Below, piece by piece: positions 5,405 through 9,987 of a stretch of 9,987 nt of DNA. The translations under genes and the position numbers were made by a program. The stretch spans positions 5,243 through 15,229 of the forward strand of contig DCZG01000079.1 of assembly GCA_002331575.1 (NCBI GenBank), written 5' to 3'. Source of the stretch: Atopobium sp. UBA2090 (lineage in GTDB: Bacteria; Actinomycetota; Coriobacteriia; Coriobacteriales; Atopobiaceae). The first letter of the stretch is position 1. Every line of letters starts with the position of its first letter. Below the pieces are notes generated by a model. That model was not told the DNA's origin and made no database searches. It was given only the letters and a program-made list of their open reading frames with translations.

Positions 5405-6147
5405 GGTTCGAGGCGCTGTCGGTCTTCCCCGACGTCTTCGATGCGTACCTCGACGCGTCGATCATGGGCCGCGCACGTCAGCGGGGCATCCTCGACTTCG
5501 AGTCGTACGACCTTCGCTCGTGGACGCATGACCGGCATCGGACGGTCGACGACGCGCCCTTCGGCGGCGGCCAGGGAATGCTCATGAAGCCGGCGCCGAT
5601 CTTCGAGGCGGTCGAGGACATCGCGTCGCGGGGGAACGTCCGTCCCCACGTCGTGTTCTTCTCGCCCTGCGGGCTTCGCTTCGACGAGTCATGCGCCAGC
5701 CGTCTTGCCCACGTGGAGCGCGTGCTCCTCGTCTGCGGGCGCTACGAGGGCATGGACGAGCGGTGCTATCGTCTTGCGGACGAGGTGTTCTCCCTCGGCG
5801 ACTACGTGCTCACGGGCGGAGAGCTCGCCGCCCTCGTCGTCATCGACTCCGTGGTGAGGCTTCTGCCCGGTGCCCTGGGAGACGAGAGGAGCGCCCTCGA
5901 CGAGTCCTTCTCCGACGGGCTTCTCGAATACGAGCAGTACACGCGTCCCGCCGAGTTTCGCGGGATGCCCGTTCCCGAGGTGCTGCTCTCGGGCGACCAT
6001 GCCGCCGTGGACGCGTGGCGGCGCAGGAACGCCATCGAGCGTACGGCTCGCTGGCGTCCTGACCTGCTCTCCGACGTCGCCCTGTCGGACGAGGAGAGGG
6101 CGATAGCGAAGTCTGCGACCGAGGGTTCGGCCGGGGAGGAGGAGTGA
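5401..6147 (+). CDS. trmD: tRNA (guanine-37-N1)-methyltransferase TrmD
   Basis: TrmD methylates G37 next to the anticodon using S-adenosylmethionine, preventing +1 frameshifts. This is a SPOUT (trefoil-knot) enzyme of 248 residues, the normal length. Visible motifs are DDAPFGGGQGMLMKP at 50-64, VCGRYEGMDER at 111-121 and the knot SLGDYVLTGGEL at 131-142. VVIDSVVRL contains the conserved Arg (R153). GLLEYEQYTRPAEFRGMPVP leads into the C-terminal tRNA-binding helices. Where the E. coli enzyme has EDSF, with Asp169 as proposed general base, this protein has DESF, which places E168 there. The start ATG overlaps the rimM stop and follows AGGAGG at good spacing. Its TGA stop overlaps a possible GTG start of lepB. 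Confidence 0.96.
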   Translation: MRFEALSVFPDVFDAYLDASIMGRARQRGILDFESYDLRSWTHDRHRTVDDAPFGGGQGMLMKPAPIFEAVEDIASRGNVRPHVVFFSPCGLRFDESCASRLAHVERVLLVCGRYEGMDERCYRLADEVFSLGDYVLTGGELAALVVIDSVVRLLPGALGDERSALDESFSDGLLEYEQYTRPAEFRGMPVPEVLLSGDHAAVDAWRRRNAIERTARWRPDLLSDVALSDEERAIAKSATEGSAGEEE

Positions 6148-6149
6148 CC

Positions 6150-6710
6150 ATGGGCGAGACTGGCGAGAGGCACGGTTTTCTCAGCGGCGTCATCGAGATG
6201 GTCATCACGGTCGCGGTCGCAATCGCCGTGGCCCTCTTGCTGCGCACCTTCGTCTTCGAGGTCTACGAGGTCCCCACGGGTTCGATGCTCGAGACGATCC
6301 AGGAGGGCGACCGCCTCGTCGGCGAGAAGATCACCTACCGCTACAGCGAGCCCAAGCAGGGCGACATCGTGACCTTCAGCAATCCCGACGGGTCTGACAC
6401 GACGCTCATCAAGCGCGTCATCGCCACGGGAGGTCAGACCGTCAACCTCGTTGACGGCGTCGTCTACGTGGACGGGGTGGCGCTCGACGAGCCCTACACG
6501 CTCGGCAAGGCGTCGTACCCCCTCGATTACTCCCTCACGGGCGTCACCATGAGCTATCCCTACACCGTCCCGGAGGGCTCGGTCTGGGTGATGGGGGACA
6601 ATAGGACGAACTCGCTCGACTCGCGCTACTTCGGCGCGGTCAGCGTCGACGACATAACATCGAGGGCGGTCTTCATCTTCTGGCCGTTCTCGGACGCGCA
6701 GACCCTGTAG
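6150..6710 (+). CDS. lepB: Signal peptidase I
   Basis: A membrane serine protease that removes signal peptides from exported proteins. The 186-residue product has one N-terminal membrane helix near 14-36, then the catalytic box PTGSMLETI with S45 and the lysine box LIKRVIATGG with K88, which together form the Ser-Lys dyad. The GDNRTNSLDSRYFG box is also present. Size and single helix fit the Gram-positive SipS type. The ATG at 6150 is preferred because GGAGGAGG (6135-6142) lies 7 nt before it. An in-frame GTG at 6144 overlaps the trmD stop but sits too close to that site. lepB after trmD is a known actinobacterial arrangement; the rplS that often accompanies it is absent here. Confidence 0.94.
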   Translation: MGETGERHGFLSGVIEMVITVAVAIAVALLLRTFVFEVYEVPTGSMLETIQEGDRLVGEKITYRYSEPKQGDIVTFSNPDGSDTTLIKRVIATGGQTVNLVDGVVYVDGVALDEPYTLGKASYPLDYSLTGVTMSYPYTVPEGSVWVMGDNRTNSLDSRYFGAVSVDDITSRAVFIFWPFSDAQTL

Positions 6711-6749
6711 CGCGCCTCGCATGTGGCCCGATTCGAGATAAGGATGGAA

Positions 6750-7661
6750 ATGAGTGGGAATTCGATGACGTTCCAGGACATGATCCTCAGCCTGCAGCAC
6801 TACTGGGCTGACAGGGGCTGCACCGTCATGCAGCCCTACGACTCCGAGGTGGGGGCCGGCACCTTTCACACCGCGACGCTCCTTCGCTCGCTCGGGCCCG
6901 CCGCGTGGCGCACCTGCTACCCGCAGCCCTGCCGCCGTCCCGCCGACGGTCGCTACGGTGAGAACCCCAACCGCCTGCAGCACTACTACCAGTTCCAGGT
7001 TGTCCTGAAGCCGTCCCCGGTCGACTCGCAGGACCTCTACCTCGGCTCGCTCGCCGCCATCGGCCTCGACCCCGCCGACCATGACGTCCGTTTCGTCGAG
7101 GACGACTGGGAGAGCCCGACGCTCGGTGCCTGGGGCCTCGGCTGGGAGGTCTGGATGGATGGCATGGAGGTCACCCAGTTCACGTACTTCCAGCAGGTCG
7201 GCGGCATCGAGGTCGACCCCGTGCCCGTCGAGATCACCTATGGCCTCGAGCGCATCGCCATGTACGCCCAGGGCGTGAACTCCGTCTACGACATCGTCTG
7301 GAGCTACCTGCCCGACGGCACTCCGATGACCTACGGTGACGTCTTCCTCGAGAACGAGCGCGAGTTCTCGGCCTACAACTTCGAGGTCGCGAACGTCGAG
7401 ATGATGCGCGAGAAGTTCGACGAGTACGAAGCTGAGTGCCATTCCTGCCTCGAGCGCAAGCTCCCGCTGCCCGCCTATGACTGCGTCATGAAGTGCAGTC
7501 ACGCCTTCAACCTGCTCGACTCCCGCGGCGCCATCTCGGCCACGGAGCGCGCCAACTACATTCTCCGAGTCCGCACGGTCGCCAAACTGTGCTGCGAGTC
7601 GTACCTCTCGGAGGTCGCGACCAAGACCGATGGTGCAAGCAAGGAACGGGGGGTGGCATAG
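6750..7661 (+). CDS. glyQ: Glycyl-tRNA synthetase alpha subunit
   Basis: Catalytic subunit of the two-subunit (alpha2beta2) bacterial GlyRS, which makes glycyl-adenylate and charges tRNA-Gly. The 303-residue protein has TFQDMILSLQHYWADRGCTV at its start, then ADGRYGENPNRLQHYYQFQV at 65-84. TLGAWGLGWEVW and QFTYFQQVGG follow, then the class II motif 3 region ITYGLERIAMY at 162-172. Length matches the family. The frame is open from a GTG at 6723, and ATGs occur at 6744, 6750 and 6765. I chose 6750 because AAGGA lies 5 nt upstream; 6765 (MTFQD) is a real alternative. It lies 39 bp after lepB with no terminator visible, so it may share that transcript. glyS starts on the next base after its stop. 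Confidence 0.95.
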   Translation: MSGNSMTFQDMILSLQHYWADRGCTVMQPYDSEVGAGTFHTATLLRSLGPAAWRTCYPQPCRRPADGRYGENPNRLQHYYQFQVVLKPSPVDSQDLYLGSLAAIGLDPADHDVRFVEDDWESPTLGAWGLGWEVWMDGMEVTQFTYFQQVGGIEVDPVPVEITYGLERIAMYAQGVNSVYDIVWSYLPDGTPMTYGDVFLENEREFSAYNFEVANVEMMREKFDEYEAECHSCLERKLPLPAYDCVMKCSHAFNLLDSRGAISATERANYILRVRTVAKLCCESYLSEVATKTDGASKERGVA

Positions 7662-9758
7662 ATGGCGGACACAAGGGACTTCCTGCTCGAGATCGGCACC
7701 GAGGAGATGCCGTCGGCACCGCTCGTGCATGCGACCAAGCAAATCGCCGACCTCGTGCGAACGGGGCTTGACGAGGCCGGACTCGCGCACGGCGAGCTTC
7801 GATCCTCGCAGACCCCGCGGCGCCTCGTCGTCCGCGTGAGCGACGTCGCGCTCGCTACCAAGGAGGTCCGCGAGGTCAAGCGCGGCCCCGCCGCCTCAAT
7901 TGCCTTCGGCCCAGATGGACTGCCGACCAAGGCCGCCGCGGGCTTCGCCCGCAAGTTCGGAATCGATGCCGCCTCGCTCGTCCGCAGGGACGACGTCGAC
8001 GGACGCGAGTACGTCTGGGCCGAGAAGTACGTCGCTTCGCGGCCCGCGATGCCGATTCTCACGCAGGTTTCCGAGGCGGCGATCGCTGGGCTCGAGTGGC
8101 CGAACTATCGCTCACAGCGCTGGGGGAGCGAGCATCAGGGCTTCGTTCGCCCCATCCGCTGGATCTGCGCGCTTCTCGGCTCCGAGGTCGTTCCCGTGAC
8201 CTATGCGGACGTCACCTCCTCGAACACGACGCGGGGGCACCGCGTCCTGGGCCCCGGCGAGCACGTCGTCGCCGACCCCTCCTGCTACGAGGCAACGCTC
8301 GAGTCCGCCGGAGTCCTTCTCGCCGACCGACGCGACCAGGTCATCAGGGAGGGTATCGAGCAGGTCCAGGCCGAGCGGTCGGGATCGCGCGTCGACACGC
8401 CCAAGGGCACCTACAGCGAGGTCGTGAACCTGTGCGAGCACCCGACGGTGCTCGTGGGAACCTTCGACGAGGAGTTCCTGCAGGTCCCCCACGAGATCAT
8501 CTGCGAGTCCATGCTCTCCAACCAGCGCTACTTCCCCATCTATGACGCGAAGGGTGCGCTCACCCGCGAGTTCGTCGTCGTCTCCAACGCGCGCCCCGAG
8601 GTCTCCTCGACGGTCGTCGACGGCAATGAGCGCGTCGTCAGGGCACGTCTCGACGACGCCAAGTTCTTCTATGACGAGGACCTCAAGGTTCCCATGGACG
8701 ACTTCGTCGAGCGTCTGGACAAGGTCGTCTTCCAGGAGAAGCTCGGCACCATGCGCCAGAAGGTCGCGCGCATGGAGGCGCTGGCACCCGAGGTCGTTCT
8801 CGGGGCGGGCCTCGGCGCGGACGTCGTCGCCTCCGCCGCACGCGCGGCCCATCTCGCCAAGGCCGACCTCGTGAGCCAGGCCGTGGTCGAGTTCACGAAC
8901 CAGCAGGGCGTCATGGGTGGCTACTACGCCCAGGCTGCTGGCGAGACGGACGAGGTCGCCCTCGCCATCCGCGAGCACTACCGTCCGCGCTTCGCCGGGG
9001 ACGAGCTGCCCTCCGGCGTCGTGGGCAAGGCGGTCGCCATCGCTGACAAGCTCGACACGATCTGCGGTATGTTCGCGATCGACGAACCGCCCACCGGATC
9101 GTCCGACCCCTTCGCCGTGCGCCGCGCGGCCATCGGCGTCATCGCCATGCTGCGGGCGCTGCCGGAGGTCCATCTGAAGCCGCTCGTCGAGCGTGCGCTG
9201 CGCTCCTATGCGGAGCAGGGGCTCTCCTTCGACGTCGATGCCGTCCGGACGGATGTCGAGAAGTTCTTCCAGGGTCGTCTCGCTGCGATCGCCAAGGACG
9301 AGAAGATCGCCCCGGACGCGATCGATGCCGTGTCGAGCGTTGGCGTCATCGACCCCGGCGAGTTTCTCGCCCGCGCCTCCGCGCTCGACGACGCGCGCTC
9401 CAAGCAGCCCGAGCTCTTCGAGGACCTTGCGACCGCCTACGCACGTGCCGCTCACCTCGCCGACCCCGAGCTCGGGGTCATCATCGACGAGACGATCCTC
9501 GGCACGGCGGAGCGCGCTCTGCTCGATGCGTGCGAGAGGGGAGAGCGCAACGTCTCCGCGGCCATCGCCTCAGGGGACTTCGGGGCGGCCTGTGAAGCCC
9601 TTGCCGAACTGAGGGAGCCTATTGACCGATTCTTCGAAGATGTTCTCGTGATGGACGAGGACACTTCTGCTAGGGAGAACCGCCTGCGGCTCCTCAACCG
9701 TTTCGCAAACGTGTTTGCAGGCGTGGCAAACATCGGAGTACTTTCTAAGAAGAAGTAA
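7662..9758 (+). CDS. glyS: Glycyl-tRNA synthetase beta subunit
   Basis: The beta subunit recognises tRNA-Gly and is required for charging by GlyQ. At 698 residues it is the normal length. The N-terminal LLEIGTEEMPSAPL at 8-21 and KRGPAASIAFGPDGLPTKAA at 73-92 are family markers. SMLSNQRYFPI (283-293) and DDAKFFYDEDLK (331-342) are further conserved blocks. An HD-like domain contains AAHLAKADLVSQAVVEFTN and QQGVMGGYYA near 395-423, followed by DKLDTICGMFAIDEPPTGSS and DPFAVRRAAIG. A C-terminal DALR-like anticodon-binding helical domain ends with RENRLRLLNRFANVFAGVAN. The ATG directly abuts the glyQ TAG, with a G-run at 7648-7653 as ribosome binding site. No terminator is visible after the stop. 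Confidence 0.97.
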   Translation: MADTRDFLLEIGTEEMPSAPLVHATKQIADLVRTGLDEAGLAHGELRSSQTPRRLVVRVSDVALATKEVREVKRGPAASIAFGPDGLPTKAAAGFARKFGIDAASLVRRDDVDGREYVWAEKYVASRPAMPILTQVSEAAIAGLEWPNYRSQRWGSEHQGFVRPIRWICALLGSEVVPVTYADVTSSNTTRGHRVLGPGEHVVADPSCYEATLESAGVLLADRRDQVIREGIEQVQAERSGSRVDTPKGTYSEVVNLCEHPTVLVGTFDEEFLQVPHEIICESMLSNQRYFPIYDAKGALTREFVVVSNARPEVSSTVVDGNERVVRARLDDAKFFYDEDLKVPMDDFVERLDKVVFQEKLGTMRQKVARMEALAPEVVLGAGLGADVVASAARAAHLAKADLVSQAVVEFTNQQGVMGGYYAQAAGETDEVALAIREHYRPRFAGDELPSGVVGKAVAIADKLDTICGMFAIDEPPTGSSDPFAVRRAAIGVIAMLRALPEVHLKPLVERALRSYAEQGLSFDVDAVRTDVEKFFQGRLAAIAKDEKIAPDAIDAVSSVGVIDPGEFLARASALDDARSKQPELFEDLATAYARAAHLADPELGVIIDETILGTAERALLDACERGERNVSAAIASGDFGAACEALAELREPIDRFFEDVLVMDEDTSARENRLRLLNRFANVFAGVANIGVLSKKK

Positions 9759-9796
9759 TCGCGAGGGTACGAGCGGCATCTTCTGCAACCGGAACC

Positions 9797-9803
9797 AGGA
9801 GGT
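9797..9803 (+). promoter_or_regulatory. Strong Shine-Dalgarno sequence before the PPDK regulator gene
   Basis: AGGAGGT is complementary to the 3' end of 16S rRNA and sits 8 nt before the ATG at 9812. It fixes that start codon and is the strongest ribosome binding site in the window. Confidence 0.85.
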
Positions 9804-9811
9804 CACCTGAT

Positions 9812-9987
9812 ATGACGAGCCTTGATTTGGATGACGACATCTTCGGGCAGGTAGTCCCCGTCATCTACGTTCTCTCTGACTCGCGCGGCGAGACGGCCAA
9901 CGCGGTCGTCTTGGCAGCGGCGGCGCAGTTCGGCGACGACTCCGTGGAGATCGTCCGCATCTCCAACGTCAAAAAGTCGAAGGACTC
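9812..9987 (+). CDS. Pyruvate,phosphate dikinase / PEP synthase regulatory protein (3'-truncated)
   Basis: This family (PPSR, formerly DUF299) is a bifunctional kinase/phosphorylase. It switches pyruvate phosphate dikinase or PEP synthase off by ADP-dependent phosphorylation of an active-site Thr, and on again by phosphorolysis. Only 58 residues are visible. VIYVLSDSRGETANAVVLAA followed by AQFGDDSVEIVRISNVKK matches the conserved N-terminus, where SDSxGETA is the hallmark. The nucleotide-binding loop and the rest of a protein of about 270 residues lie beyond the window. The gap after glyS is 53 bp. A ppdK gene would be expected nearby. Identification from the N-terminus is good but partial. 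Confidence 0.85.
   Translation, partial: MTSLDLDDDIFGQVVPVIYVLSDSRGETANAVVLAAAAQFGDDSVEIVRISNVKKSKD

Noticed and set aside
5802..7790. Long minus-strand open frame of 662 codons opposite trmD, lepB and glyQ
   Set aside because: It is antisense to three firmly identified genes, its translation (rich in Val, Asp, His and Arg) matches no family I recognise, and long antisense frames are expected in GC-rich coding DNA.
8112..9455. Minus-strand open frame of 447 codons inside glyS
   Set aside because: It is fully antisense to the well-supported glyS, with low-complexity composition typical of a shadow frame.

Overview
This is a high-GC, actinobacterial-looking stretch of chromosome, densely packed with housekeeping genes. 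Three things make the class Coriobacteriia (Olsenella, Atopobium or Collinsella relatives) the most likely source. The glycyl-tRNA synthetase is the two-subunit glyQ/glyS type, which most other Actinobacteria lack. A pyruvate-phosphate-dikinase regulatory protein gene follows it. The proteins also look part actinobacterial, part firmicute. This placement is an inference from gene content, not from a database match. I see no phage, transposase, CRISPR, tRNA or rRNA.

Layout. (1) 1-390, + strand: the 3' part of rsfS, encoding the ribosome silencing factor, with a long acidic tail. (2) 391-766: a gene-free convergent region holding two copies of a 49-bp palindromic repeat (459-507 and 571-619), a cluster of short competing inverted repeats, and a widely spaced 13-bp inverted repeat. 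This is the least explained part of the window. (3) 767-4007, - strand: a probable operon, OmpR-family response regulator, then sensor histidine kinase, then DNA polymerase IV (dinB). The kinase stop and the dinB start are only 7 bp apart, so an error-prone polymerase sits downstream of a two-component system. (4) 4008-4241: a divergent control region with a possible rpsP promoter and two mutually exclusive hairpins just ahead of the rpsP Shine-Dalgarno sequence. (5) 4242-6710, + strand: a tight ribosome and tRNA maturation operon, rpsP (bS16), KH-domain RNA-binding protein (khpA), rimM, trmD, lepB, with short gaps or 4-bp overlaps. (6) 6750-9758: glyQ and glyS, directly abutting. (7) 9812 to the end: the 5' part of the PPDK/PEP-synthase regulatory protein gene, behind a near-perfect Shine-Dalgarno sequence.

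How the genes work together. The plus-strand block serves translation: 30S assembly (bS16, RimM), tRNA m1G37 methylation (TrmD), RNA chaperoning (KhpA), glycine charging (GlyQS) and subunit joining control (RsfS). Signal peptidase I serves protein export. The minus-strand block is a signalling unit with a DNA-damage-tolerance polymerase attached. No gene here clearly belongs to an unknown system. The best candidates for something undescribed are the repeat family at 391-766, the rpsP leader structure, and the coupling of dinB to a two-component system.
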